From: Arthrobacter sp. 24S4-2
GTDB taxonomy: Bacteria > Actinomycetota > Actinomycetes > Actinomycetales > Micrococcaceae
Direction: 5' to 3'
DNA: 64,000 nt
Assembly: GCF_005280255.1 (NCBI RefSeq)
Contig: NZ_CP040018.1
Location: 5,208,001 to 5,272,000, forward strand
Each line of letters starts with the position of its first letter. Positions within the stretch are counted from its first letter, which is position 1. The position numbers and the translations under genes were made by a program. Below are positions 34,396 to 43,050 of this stretch, piece by piece. Below the pieces are notes generated by a model. The model saw nothing but the letters and a program-made list of their open reading frames with translations, was not told where the DNA came from and ran no database searches.

Positions 34396-35586
34396 ATGGA
34401 CCCGCTCGCGCTAACCCTCATCGAGTTGGGGGCCGTCGTGTTCTGCCTCGGCCTCCTGGCCCGGCTGGCCGGACGGATCGGCATGTCCCCCATCCCCCTG
34501 TACCTGGTGGGCGGGCTGTTTTTCGGGGCCGGCGGCCTGGTGAAACTCGAAGGCATGCACGAGTTCGCACACCTCTCCAGCGAGATCGGCGTGATCCTCC
34601 TGCTGCTTATGCTCGGATTGGAATATACGGCCGCCGAGCTGGTCACGGGACTGCGCCGGTCCTGGAAGGCCGGTGTCCTGGACTTTGTGTTGAACTTCCT
34701 GCCGGGAGCCGGGCTGGCCCTGCTGCTGGGCTGGGGTCTCGTGGGAGCCATGGTGATGGGCGGCGTCACCTACATCTCCTCCTCCGGCATTGCGGCGAAG
34801 GTGATTACGGACCTCGGACGGATCGGTAACCGCGAAACCCCCGTTGTGCTCTCGATCCTGGTCTTTGAGGACCTGGCGATGGCCATCTACCTGCCAGTGC
34901 TGACCGCCACGCTGGCCGGCGTCAGTTTCCTTGTGGGCCTTCAGACCGTGGGCATCTCCCTGGGCGTGGTCACGGTGGTGCTCGTGGTGGCCCTGCGGCA
35001 CGGCCACCACGTGTCCAAGGCAGTGCACAGCGAAAACTCCGAGGTGTTCCTGTTGAACCTCCTCGGCGCGGCACTCCTCGTGGCTGGCCTGGCCGCCGCC
35101 ATGCAGGTCTCGGCAGCTGTGGGCGCGTTCATGCTGGGAATCGCAATTTCCGGTGCCACGGCACACAGCGCCACCCGGATCCTCGAGCCGCTGCGGGACC
35201 TCTTCGCCGCCATCTTCTTCGTGGTCTTCGGCCTTAACACGGACCCGTCCTCCATACCGCCGGTACTCGGGTGGGCACTGATTCTGGCCGTCGTCACGGC
35301 TGCCACCAAGATGATCACGGGAATCTGGGCGGCAAGGAGCGCAGGAATCGCCCTGCCCGGCCGTTTCCGTGCAGGAGCCGCCCTCATTGCCCGCGGCGAG
35401 TTCTCAATCGTCATCGCCGGGCTGGCCGTCGCCTCGGGAGTGGTGCCGCACAACCTGGCCGCACTCGCCACGGCCTACGTGCTCATCATGGCCATCATGG
35501 GACCGCTGGCGGCACGGTATGTGGAGCCGATGGTCAAGATGCTGCGGCGCCCGGCAAAGTCCCGGCCTGCCGCCCGCCCCATCTGA
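34396..35586 (+). CDS. CPA2-family monovalent cation/proton antiporter (KhtU/KefB-like)
   Basis: A 396-aa integral membrane protein with about 12-13 helices. Conserved CPA2 features are PLYLVGGLFFGAGGLVKLEG, EIGVILLLLMLGLEYTAAEL, YISSSGIAAKVITDLGRIGN and a helix with ILVFEDLAMAIYLPV. ALIARGEFSIVIAGLAVASG occurs near the end. It likely expels K+ or Na+ in exchange for H+, controlled by the KhtT-like partner. The TGA stop lies within the first core of a 32-bp repeat array. Confidence 0.9.
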   Translation: MDPLALTLIELGAVVFCLGLLARLAGRIGMSPIPLYLVGGLFFGAGGLVKLEGMHEFAHLSSEIGVILLLLMLGLEYTAAELVTGLRRSWKAGVLDFVLNFLPGAGLALLLGWGLVGAMVMGGVTYISSSGIAAKVITDLGRIGNRETPVVLSILVFEDLAMAIYLPVLTATLAGVSFLVGLQTVGISLGVVTVVLVVALRHGHHVSKAVHSENSEVFLLNLLGAALLVAGLAAAMQVSAAVGAFMLGIAISGATAHSATRILEPLRDLFAAIFFVVFGLNTDPSSIPPVLGWALILAVVTAATKMITGIWAARSAGIALPGRFRAGAALIARGEFSIVIAGLAVASGVVPHNLAALATAYVLIMAIMGPLAARYVEPMVKMLRRPAKSRPAARPI

Positions 35587-35661
35587 CGCTCTCGCACATC
35601 CCGTCGCCAAAACCGCGACGCTCTCGCACATCCCGTCGCCAAAACGGCGACGCTTCCTCAG
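35585..35661. repeat. 32-bp-period array filling a convergent gap
   Basis: GACGCTCTCGCAC starts at 35585 and 35617, and a degraded core GACGCTTCCTCAG at 35649, exactly 32 bp apart. The first two units are identical over the first 30 nt. The array begins inside the antiporter stop codon and ends inside the dcd stop codon, so the whole intergenic space is repeat. Confidence 0.95.
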
Positions 35662-36233
35662 ATGTCGGTGCGGTGGAAGTTCAGGTGGCTGCGGCTCGCG
35701 GTGGGGCCGCGCTGACCCTGGTAGCGGTTGCCGTACTCTCCCGATCCGTACGGGAATTCGGCGGCCGAGCTCAGCCGGAAGAAGCAGAGCTGGCCTATCT
35801 TCATGCCCGGCCACAGCTTGATGGGCAGCGTGGCCATGTTGGAGAGCTCCAGCGTGACGTGCCCGGAGAACCCGGGGTCGATGAAACCTGCAGTGGAGTG
35901 CGTCAGCAGCCCCAGCCGGCCGAGTGAGGACTTGCCTTCGAGGCGCGCCGCAATGTCGTCCGGCAAGGTCACCGTCTCGTAAGTGGAGCCAAGCACGAAC
36001 TCGCCCGGGTGCAGGATAAACGGTTCCCCGGCGTCCACTTCCACGAGGCGCGTCAGCTCAGGCTGGTCCTCGGCGGGGTCGATGTGCGCGTATTTGTGGT
36101 TGTCGAACAGCCGGAAGAACCGGTCGATCCGGACGTCCACAGAGGACGGCTGGACCATCACGGGATCATAGGGATCCAGGACAATCCGTTGGGAATCAAT
36201 TTCGGCACGAATATCGCGGTCAGAGATCAGCAC
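35658..36233 (-). CDS. dcd: dCTP deaminase
   Basis: A 191-aa enzyme, the usual length. Motifs are MVQPSSVDVRIDRFFRLF, FVLGSTYETVTLPDD, the catalytic segment LEGKSSLGRLGLLTHSTAGF, IDPGFSGHVTLELSN and KIGQLCFFRL. It deaminates dCTP to dUTP (or dUMP if bifunctional) for thymidylate synthesis. The GTG at 36233 (LISDRDIRAEI) is preferred because known proteins begin here; the ATG at 36254 would add seven residues. No clear ribosome site is visible for either. Its stop lies in the repeat array. Confidence 0.93.
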   Translation of the reverse strand: MLISDRDIRAEIDSQRIVLDPYDPVMVQPSSVDVRIDRFFRLFDNHKYAHIDPAEDQPELTRLVEVDAGEPFILHPGEFVLGSTYETVTLPDDIAARLEGKSSLGRLGLLTHSTAGFIDPGFSGHVTLELSNMATLPIKLWPGMKIGQLCFFRLSSAAEFPYGSGEYGNRYQGQRGPTASRSHLNFHRTDI

Positions 36234-36389
36234 ACTCAAAAATACCGCATCCATTGCCGACCCCGTGGTCCGGCATTACTGTTACCACTGTTAGGGAACG
36301 TCATCTCCGATAAACAATGAGGCTGATGTTGCCGCTGTTACGGAGCCTCTCCCCACAACGGAGACGGCACCGACGGACCTGGGGTTGGC

Positions 36390-38138
36390 TTGAGGAAAAT
36401 TTCGGCACGGGCACTGGCGGCCATGATTTGCGTTCTGGCCCTCATCTCGCCTGGCGCCGGCCAGTTGGGGGGATCTTCCTCAAACCCTGGGCCCGCCGCC
36501 TCTTCCGCGTCGCCCCTCATTGTCCCCGGCCCGCCGTCGGCCGTTTACGACGGCGGCTCAGGCGCCGCTGATGCGGCACCGGGGCTGGGACTCGCCCCTG
36601 CAGTGGAGCCTGATATCCGGAGGGGTAACCCTGACGGCGTTGCCGCCGCGTTGGCCGACACGTCCGGCGCGGCCTCGGCAGTCGCCCCAACCGGGATGTC
36701 CGCCGCTCCTTCAGCGCAGGAGCCGCCCAAGCCGGCGGCCATCCCGCCGCTGTCTGCCACGGAGGCGGATCTGGCGGCGCTCAGCCAATCTCAGACGCCC
36801 TCGATGCAGACCCAGGCCGGGCCAGCTGCCAGCGCCGAATCCCTCCAGTCCCAGGCCCTGACCACGGAAGCGCTCGTCCGGGACGACGCCTCGGCCCAGA
36901 TCAGTGCCGTCTTTAACGCGGTCAACACCTACCGGGCATCCTTCGGCCTTCCCGCCGTGAAGTACCACGCCACGGTGGCCGCCATGGCCCAGGAGTGGTC
37001 CGACAGCATCGCGTCCCGCGAGGTGATCGAGCACCGCTCCAGCTTCTGGACCGACCCCAGGGCGCTCAGCCCCACCAACGGCGCGGGCGAGGTGATCGCC
37101 GTCCGCTGGGACCGCGACGCCGCCCAGCTGGTGGAATGGTGGAAAGGCTCGCCCGCCCATAACGCGATCCTGAAGGACCCCCGGTTCAATGTGATGGGCA
37201 TCGGCATCACGTTCACCGACGGCAACTGGCAGACCACGCCCAACCGGTACTCCATGTGGGGCGTGGTGGACTTCTTCGGCTACGGCACGCTGCCAGCGGG
37301 AACCACCGCGAGTCCCGGCGGCAGCGGTGCACTGCCGGTGCCGGCCGCAAGCGTGTGCGATCCGTTGGTACGCCATATGCCGCCGACGGCGGGCCTAACG
37401 GCTGCTGCCATCAAGGGTCCCGGAGACCTGGTGTCGGTGAACTCGTCCGGCGAACTCCTCAACCGGCCGTCCCTGGGGAACCGCCAGTTCGGTGCGCAGC
37501 AGGTCATCGGGAGCGGGTTTGGCGCGGCCAAGGAAGTGTTTGTCACGGACTGGGAGCGGGACGGCGTCTTTGACGTCCTGGCCCAATGGACTGACGGGCG
37601 GGTCACCCTGCACTCGGGCGTGGCCGGCGGCGGATTCCTCCCTGCCGTGACGCTGGGCCAGTCCGGATGGGCGGGCATGACGCTGGCGCTGGGCGGCTGG
37701 TGCGCGAACAACCGGCTGCCCCAGTTGGTGGCCCTGGACGGCTCCGGGAATCTGTGGCTTTACCTGAACCGAGGCAAGGGCGACCTGACGGAACGGACGC
37801 TGATGGCGTCCGGCGTTTCGGCGAACCGGCTGGCGATGGTGGATTACGACGCCGACGGGTTCCAGGACCTGTTGGCCCGCCAGCCGGACGGAAACGTCCG
37901 CCTCTACCGCGGCTCCGGCGCCCCTGCACCGCGTGCGGAAAGCCGCGCCCTGGTGGCCAGCGGCTGGACAGACGTCACGTCAATCCGTCCGCTGCGGGAC
38001 GTCACCGGACTGAACTCCACAGGTGTGGCCCTTCGCCGGGCCGGCGACACAGTGCAGTACTGGGACCTCAGCATCGGAACGCTGGCCACGCCGTCGTCGG
38101 TTCCGGGTGCATGGACGGGCCAACGCCTCGCGCAGTAG
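36390..38138 (+). CDS. secreted CAP/SCP-domain protein with FG-GAP-like repeats
   Basis: A 582-aa protein. A signal peptide (ARALAAMICVLALISPGAGQ) is followed by a ~140-residue Ala/Pro/Ser-rich linker. A CAP domain (about residues 170-290) has VNTYRASFGLPAVKYHATVA, EWSDSIASREVIEHRSS and the SPAHNAILKDPRFNVMGIGI block, with the His and Glu positions of the family. FG-GAP/VCBS-like repeats follow (DWERDGVFDVLAQWTDGRVT and DYDADGFQDLLARQPDGNVR). CAP domains bind lipids or act extracellularly. The TTG at 36390 has GGGG 4 nt upstream. Confidence 0.88.
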   Translation: MRKISARALAAMICVLALISPGAGQLGGSSSNPGPAASSASPLIVPGPPSAVYDGGSGAADAAPGLGLAPAVEPDIRRGNPDGVAAALADTSGAASAVAPTGMSAAPSAQEPPKPAAIPPLSATEADLAALSQSQTPSMQTQAGPAASAESLQSQALTTEALVRDDASAQISAVFNAVNTYRASFGLPAVKYHATVAAMAQEWSDSIASREVIEHRSSFWTDPRALSPTNGAGEVIAVRWDRDAAQLVEWWKGSPAHNAILKDPRFNVMGIGITFTDGNWQTTPNRYSMWGVVDFFGYGTLPAGTTASPGGSGALPVPAASVCDPLVRHMPPTAGLTAAAIKGPGDLVSVNSSGELLNRPSLGNRQFGAQQVIGSGFGAAKEVFVTDWERDGVFDVLAQWTDGRVTLHSGVAGGGFLPAVTLGQSGWAGMTLALGGWCANNRLPQLVALDGSGNLWLYLNRGKGDLTERTLMASGVSANRLAMVDYDADGFQDLLARQPDGNVRLYRGSGAPAPRAESRALVASGWTDVTSIRPLRDVTGLNSTGVALRRAGDTVQYWDLSIGTLATPSSVPGAWTGQRLAQ

Positions 38139-38147
38139 CTGCCCTGC

Positions 38148-38211
38148 CGTTACTGTCCAGGCGCGTTACTGTCCAGGCTCGTTACTGTCCAGGCGCGTTA
38201 CTGCCCTACCT
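38148..38211. repeat. 16-bp tandem repeat, 4 units
   Basis: CGTTACTGTCCAGG starts at 38148, 38164, 38180 and 38196, exactly 16 bp apart, with a decayed fifth copy at about 38210. The fourth unit is shortened to CGTTACTGCCC. It lies between the convergent CAP and SRPBCC genes. The sequence differs from the 32-bp family. Confidence 0.9.
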
Positions 38212-38230
38212 TTACTGCTCAGCCCAAGTA

Positions 38231-38674
38231 CTACTCCGTCGGCTGGGCTTCCAGGACCGCCTTGAGCCGTTCCAGTTGGGCCACTTCCGACTTCATGGTC
38301 CGCTGGATCATGAAGTCCATCAGCCCTGCGAGGCCCTTGGAATGGTGTTCCAGCGCGAACCGGACGCGGGTGTGCTTGCCCTCGGTGCTCAGGTAGTACC
38401 CGCCGCTCGGCCGGGCGGGGCCGGCAACCACCTGGAACTGGATCTCGGCGCCCGGCCGGAGCTGGGTGATCTGGAAATCGGCGGCGATGGGGCGCCCGGC
38501 GTGGCCGGTCAGGGTCTGCTGGTAGACGGCCCCCTTGGCGCCTACGGCGCCGGACCGCAGTTCGATGCTGCGGATCCCTTCCCGCCACGAAGGGAGATTT
38601 AGTCCATCCAGCAGAAATCGGTACACGGTCATCGCATCACGTTCAACAACAACCTCGAACTCTGCAAATGCCAC
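38231..38674 (-). CDS. SRPBCC-family protein
   Basis: A 147-aa helix-grip protein. VAFAEFEVVVERDAMTVYRF, DGLNLPSWREGIRSIELRSG and LSTEGKHTRVRFALEHHSKG match the polyketide-cyclase/SRPBCC superfamily, which binds hydrophobic ligands. The GTG at 38674 has AAGGGA 6 nt upstream and gives the standard domain length; the longer frame is rejected. No function can be inferred from its neighbours. Confidence 0.82.
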   Translation of the reverse strand: MAFAEFEVVVERDAMTVYRFLLDGLNLPSWREGIRSIELRSGAVGAKGAVYQQTLTGHAGRPIAADFQITQLRPGAEIQFQVVAGPARPSGGYYLSTEGKHTRVRFALEHHSKGLAGLMDFMIQRTMKSEVAQLERLKAVLEAQPTE

Positions 38675-39095
38675 GGGGATCCCTTGATTGTCGGACAGCT
38701 TTCTGACGTAGCCCGTTCCCCTGATACTGCAGCTAACCCCCTCAGGATATTCAGCCAGGACGGCTCGGGAGCGGCTGCGGCCGTGCCTTAACCGAAGAGT
38801 TATCGAAAGGAGTGAAGTGTTATCAAAAGCGGACCGCAGCCTCGTCGGTAAGCAGGGAAGTCGGGAAGCAGGGAACATCTTGACGGTGGTTTGCCCGACG
38901 GCGAGATTGAGAGCCTCAGGCGCGGAGGATTTTCACTTCCCGAGGCGGGACGCGATGGACGGCAAGGAAGTCGCCAGCGTCACTTTGGCGATCGGCTATT
39001 CCGGTGTCCCTGTTCGGGGACGGCGCGCGGCTGGGGTAAAGTAAATCCGGTTGACGCAACCGGGATTATTGACCAATTTATTGGCTGGTCCCCAT
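38675..39095. other. 421-bp gap before tRNA-Gly
   Basis: No convincing gene. A 75-codon rightward frame from a GTG at 38817 has AAGGAG 7 nt upstream but poor codon use (TTA, TCA, AAA near the start) and no recognisable domain. GTAAAGTAAATCC and the AT-rich GGGATTATTGACCAATTTATTGG just before the tRNA probably hold its promoter. Confidence 0.4.
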
Positions 39096-39169
39096 GCGGC
39101 TGTAGCTCAATGGTAGAGCGCTAGCTTCCCAAGCTTGATACGCGGGTTCGATTCCCGTCAGCCGCTCCA
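39096..39169 (+). tRNA. tRNA-Gly, anticodon CCC
   Basis: A 74-nt cloverleaf. The acceptor GCGGCTG pairs with CAGCCGC; the D arm is GCTCAATGGTAGAGC. The anticodon loop TTCCCAA (anticodon CCC) is closed by CTAGC/GCTTG with one T-T mismatch. The T arm is GCGGGTTCGATTCCCGT. CCA is encoded at the 3' end. Confidence 0.95.
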
Positions 39170-39255
39170 ATTTTTCCCCGCGCCGCCAGGGCATTAGGCG
39201 CCTACCTGTATCGTCAGAAGTCAGGAACCCCTTCGGTTCCGCTACAGGAGCAATC

Positions 39256-39405
39256 ATGGCTGACAAGTCCCCGCGTCAAGCAGCATCCAAAAAATCCGGC
39301 AAATCCATCAAGGAAAAACGCGCCGACAAGAGGGCCGCGGAAGCGCCCGCCAGCTCCCTCGACAAGGCAACCGCCACAAAGTCCGCGAGCCCCAAAAAGA
39401 AGTGA
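39256..39405 (+). CDS. small lysine-rich protein (49 aa)
   Basis: The frame encodes MADKSPRQAASKKSGKSIKE, then KRADKRAAEAPASSLDKATA and TKSASPKKK, with over 25% Lys plus Arg. AGGAG sits 5 nt before the ATG and the stop overlaps the GTG of the carboxyethylornithine-synthase-like gene (GTGA), so it is almost certainly translated and coupled. It is probably disordered and may bind nucleic acid. Small Lys-rich proteins like this are seen in related actinobacteria, but I know of no assigned role. Confidence 0.75.
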   Translation: MADKSPRQAASKKSGKSIKEKRADKRAAEAPASSLDKATATKSASPKKK

Positions 39406-40562
39406 CCGGTTCCGTGAACCACCTCACCCTCGGAGTCCTTGCCAGCACGCGAAAGCCTGACGAACGGCGACTCCCGCTCCACCCCCTTCATCTGGACCGC
39501 ATAGCACCGGAGCTCAGGCGGCAGATCATCCTTGAACAGGGTTACGGTGAACAGTTCGGCGTCTCGGACAGCCACCTGGCCTCCCTCGTGGGACGGATTG
39601 CCACCCGCGACCAGGTCATTGCCGACGCCGACGTCGTCCTGTTGCCCAAACCGCAGCCCGAAGACCTTGCCGAACTCCGCGACGGGCAGGTCCTGTGGGG
39701 CTGGCCGCACTGTGTCCAGGACCGCGCCATCACGCAGCTGGCCATCGACAAAAAGCTCACGCTTATCGCCTTCGAGGCCATGAACCACTGGGCCGGCGAC
39801 GGCGGCTTCGGCCTGCATGTCTTCCACAAGAACAATGAGCTGGCCGGCTACTGCTCAGTTCTGCACGCCCTGTCACTGACCGGGTCCACAGGCGACTACG
39901 GCCGGCGGCTCACCGCCGTCGTCATCGGTTTCGGCGCCACCGCCCGCGGTGCCGTCACGGCGCTGAACGCCCACGGCATCCACGATGTCCAGGTGCTCAC
40001 CAACCGGGGCGTGGCCGCTGTCGGCTCGCCGATCCACTCAGTGCGGATCGCCCAGTTCGACCACGACAGCGAGGCACCGTTCCTGAGCCAGGTCATCACC
40101 GAGCGCGGCAGGGTGCCGCTGGCACCCTTCCTCGCCGCGAGCGACATTGTGGTCAACTGCACCCTGCAGGACCCCAACGCCCCTCTGACCTACCTCCGGG
40201 AAGAGGACCTGGATGCCTTCAGGCCCGGCAGCCTGATCGTGGACGTGTCCTGCGACGAAGGCATGGGCTTCAGCTGGGCGAAAAACACCACTTTCGCCGA
40301 ACCCATGCTGACCGTGGGCAACCACATTGACTATTACGCCGTGGACCACAGCCCGTCCTACCTCTGGAACTCCTCCAGTTGGGAGATCAGCGAGGCGCTG
40401 CTGCCCTTCCTGGAAACCGTCATTTCCGGCCCCGAGGCCTGGGCCGGAAACGAGACGATCGCCCGCGCCATCGAAATCCGCGACGGGCAGATCCTCAACA
40501 AGGACGTACTGCAGTTTCAGCAGCGGCAGGCTGGGTACCCGCACGCCCCTCTGGACGTGTAG
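39402..40562 (+). CDS. N5-(carboxyethyl)ornithine synthase-like NAD(P)-dependent enzyme
   Basis: A 386-aa enzyme of the alanine-dehydrogenase/CEO-synthase superfamily. RKPDERRLPLHPLHLDRIAP, WGWPHCVQDRAITQLAIDKK, TLIAFEAMNHW and the Rossmann block VVIGFGATARGAV are characteristic. LIVDVSCDEGMGFSWA follows. In Lactococcus, CEO synthase reductively condenses pyruvate with ornithine or lysine. The substrate here is not proven. The GTG start overlaps the stop of the upstream lysine-rich protein, and the last 68 nt overlap the end of the convergent MFS gene. Confidence 0.82.
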   Translation: MTGSVNHLTLGVLASTRKPDERRLPLHPLHLDRIAPELRRQIILEQGYGEQFGVSDSHLASLVGRIATRDQVIADADVVLLPKPQPEDLAELRDGQVLWGWPHCVQDRAITQLAIDKKLTLIAFEAMNHWAGDGGFGLHVFHKNNELAGYCSVLHALSLTGSTGDYGRRLTAVVIGFGATARGAVTALNAHGIHDVQVLTNRGVAAVGSPIHSVRIAQFDHDSEAPFLSQVITERGRVPLAPFLAASDIVVNCTLQDPNAPLTYLREEDLDAFRPGSLIVDVSCDEGMGFSWAKNTTFAEPMLTVGNHIDYYAVDHSPSYLWNSSSWEISEALLPFLETVISGPEAWAGNETIARAIEIRDGQILNKDVLQFQQRQAGYPHAPLDV

Positions 40563-42024
40563 CCGCCGGAGCGGCCGGCCGCTGTGCCGGCCGCTTCGCC
40601 GTGCGCCTCACGATGCGGAGCAGATGACGGCGGTCCTTGAGATTCACTTTGAGCGTCAGCTCACCGCGCCGGGCCAGTACGACGGCGACAGTCACCGCCG
40701 CCAGCGCCGGCACCCCGCCTGAGACCAGGATGGCTGTGTGCGGATCCAGGTGTTCGGCAATCCAGCCGATCATCGGGCCGCCGATGGCCTGGCCGCCGAT
40801 CAGCACCATGATGTACAGGCTCATCACGCGCCCGCGGATCCCCATGTTGGAACTGATCTGGACCAGCTGGTTTGAGGCTGTCAGGAACATTAAGGCCCAG
40901 AATCCGGAGAGCACCATGGCAGCGCCGAACCACACCATGGACGGTGCCAGGGCCGCCAGGCAGAGCATGAGGCCGTACATTCCGGCGCCCAGGACCACCG
41001 ACCGCAGCCGGAGGTGCCGGCGCCGGGTGGAGGCAATTGCACCGGCGAGCGCACCGAGCGCCACCAGCGCGTTCAGCAAGCCGTAGCCGCCGGCGCCGAC
41101 GTCGTACACGTGGTCCGCGAAGGCAGCCAGCAGCACCGGCAGGCTCATGGCGAAAACCGAAATGAAGCCGGCCATCAGCCACGGCCAGTAGATGGTCGGC
41201 TTGCTGAGTGCGTACCGCAGCCCCTCCCGAAGCATGCCCTTCCGCTTGGGTGCCGGGGCACTGATGAACAGCTGGTCCTTGCGCAGGAGCAACAGCATGC
41301 TCACCGTGGAACAGCAGGCCACGGCGTTGGCGGCGAAGGCCCAGCCGGCGCCCACCGCTGTCAGTAGCAGGCCGGCAAGTGCGGGGCCGATGAGCCCGCC
41401 CAACTGGAACGTTGTGGAGTTCACGCTGATGGCGTTGCGCAGGTACGTGGGGCCCACGAGTTCGTTCACGAACACCTGCCGGGCAGGCTGGTCCAGGACG
41501 GTGACAAGCCCCAGCACCAGGGCGATGGAGTAGACGTGCCACACTTCGATGCGCTGGCTCAGCGCCAGCACGGCAAGGGCCGCCGCAAGAACGGCCGCCA
41601 CCGACTGGCAGAGGATGAGGATCTTCCGCTTGGCAAACCGGTCGGCCACCATCCCGCCCCCCGGCCCCAGCAACAACGACGGCATGAACTGAAGCGCCAC
41701 GGTGATGCCCACTGCCGTGACCGAGCCGGAGAGCTCCAGCACCAGCCAGTCCTGTGCGATCCGCTGCATCCAAAGGGCGATCACCGCGACGAAATGCCCG
41801 ATGGCGAAAATGCGGAAGTTGGGGGCCCGGAGTGAAATGAACGTGTGGCGCCACGGCAGCCGTTCACTCACGACTGCGATCGGCTGGGTGACGCTCTGCG
41901 CCGGCGCAGTCTGCGGTGACGCTGACTGCGGTGACGCAGACTGCGGTGGCGGGGAATCGGCGGAGGCTGCGGAATCGATGACGGGCTGGCTGACGGTGGC
42001 CGTGGAAGGCGGAGGGGGTGCCAC
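40495..42024 (-). CDS. MFS exporter (EntS/MFS_3 type)
   Basis: A 509-aa protein with 12 predicted helices. LRAPNFRIFAIGHFVAVIAL, QRIAQDWLVLELSGSVTAVG and VADRFAKRKIL match the enterobactin-exporter-like MFS_3 group. The N-terminus has a Ser/Pro/Gln-rich run with PQSASPQSASPQTAP repeats. The C-terminus is a basic Ala/Pro tail that overlaps the end of the CEO-synthase-like gene by 68 nt. It is divergent from the LysR gene at 42196, a likely regulator. The substrate is unknown. Confidence 0.85.
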   Translation of the reverse strand: MAPPPPSTATVSQPVIDSAASADSPPPQSASPQSASPQTAPAQSVTQPIAVVSERLPWRHTFISLRAPNFRIFAIGHFVAVIALWMQRIAQDWLVLELSGSVTAVGITVALQFMPSLLLGPGGGMVADRFAKRKILILCQSVAAVLAAALAVLALSQRIEVWHVYSIALVLGLVTVLDQPARQVFVNELVGPTYLRNAISVNSTTFQLGGLIGPALAGLLLTAVGAGWAFAANAVACCSTVSMLLLLRKDQLFISAPAPKRKGMLREGLRYALSKPTIYWPWLMAGFISVFAMSLPVLLAAFADHVYDVGAGGYGLLNALVALGALAGAIASTRRRHLRLRSVVLGAGMYGLMLCLAALAPSMVWFGAAMVLSGFWALMFLTASNQLVQISSNMGIRGRVMSLYIMVLIGGQAIGGPMIGWIAEHLDPHTAILVSGGVPALAAVTVAVVLARRGELTLKVNLKDRRHLLRIVRRTAKRPAQRPAAPAATRPEGRAGTQPAAAETAVRPC

Positions 42025-42195
42025 AGTGAATCCTCAAGGGTGCGGGTGAGCGGGATACCTCCACGCTAGGGTGGCCCGGACGGATTATGGAAGCGTATTG
42101 TTCCTATAACTAAGATTACGAACCGCAATGCCATCTTGTCCGTCCCCGATTCAGCGGCCACCGGCCCGGCGGCAGCCCGCGAGCCTAGGAGTGCC

Positions 42196-43050
42196 ATGTT
42201 TGAACCCGCCCAGCTCAGATCCTTCCTGGCGGTGGCCGAGACCCTCAGCTTCACCAAGGCAGCCGAGCGGCTGGGCTTGGCCCAGCCCACGGTCAGCCAG
42301 CATGTGCGCAAGCTGGAAGCCGCGGCAAAGCGGGTGCTCATAGCCCGGGATACCCGTGACGTACGGCTGACGGACAACGGTGATGCCATGGCCGGTTTTG
42401 CGCGGACCATCCTGGCGGCCCACGACGCCGCCTCCCGCTACTTCTCCGGGTCCGCCATGCGCGGCCGCCTGCGGTTCGGCACGGCGGACGACCTCGCCAT
42501 CACGGGCCTCCCCCGCATTCTTCGGGAGTTCCGCCAGATCTACCCTCAGATCAACCTGGAACTGACTGTGGGCCAAAGCGACCAGCTGTACAGGAAACTG
42601 AATGCCGGCCAGCTTGACCTGGTGTTCGTGAAGTGGGTTGCCGGGGCCAAGGACGGCACTGTGGTCCAGCACGACGCCTTCGCGTGGGTGGGTCTGGAAC
42701 AGACGGCACTCGAACCCGGGGATCCGGTTCCGCTGATCGCCTACCCGTCGCCCAGCCTCAGCAGGAAGCTTGCCATCGACGCCCTCGAGTCCCGCGGCCG
42801 GACGTGGCGCATTACCTGCACCACGCGGCAGATCAGCGGAGTCCTGGCCGCCGTCCGGGCCGGAATCGGCGTCGCCGTTATGCCGTCGTCGCTGGTCCCG
42901 GAGGACCTCAAGATCATCACCCGCCGTTTTGACCTGCCGCCCGTGGGGGACGTCGACTTCACCCTGATCCGCAACCCGCTGGCCAATGCCGAGGTTATTG
43001 AGGCGCTCACCCAGGCAATCGTGGGGCGCACACTGAAGCGCTCGGCCTAG
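42196..43050 (+). CDS. LysR-family transcriptional regulator
   Basis: A 284-aa LysR protein. The N-terminal winged helix is FEPAQLRSFLAVAETLSFTK followed by AAERLGLAQPTVSQHVRKLE. The periplasmic-binding-like effector domain begins near GRLRFGTADDLAITGLP. The ATG at 42196 is preferred over that at 42136 because AGGAG lies 4 nt upstream and the family starts here. It is divergent from the MFS exporter across about 170 bp, so it probably controls that gene. The effector is unknown. Confidence 0.9.
   Translation: MFEPAQLRSFLAVAETLSFTKAAERLGLAQPTVSQHVRKLEAAAKRVLIARDTRDVRLTDNGDAMAGFARTILAAHDAASRYFSGSAMRGRLRFGTADDLAITGLPRILREFRQIYPQINLELTVGQSDQLYRKLNAGQLDLVFVKWVAGAKDGTVVQHDAFAWVGLEQTALEPGDPVPLIAYPSPSLSRKLAIDALESRGRTWRITCTTRQISGVLAAVRAGIGVAVMPSSLVPEDLKIITRRFDLPPVGDVDFTLIRNPLANAEVIEALTQAIVGRTLKRSA

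Noticed and set aside
38817..39044. 75-codon ORF with AAGGAG upstream
   Set aside because: Rare codons near the start, no domain and no conserved feature; the ribosome-site match alone is not enough.
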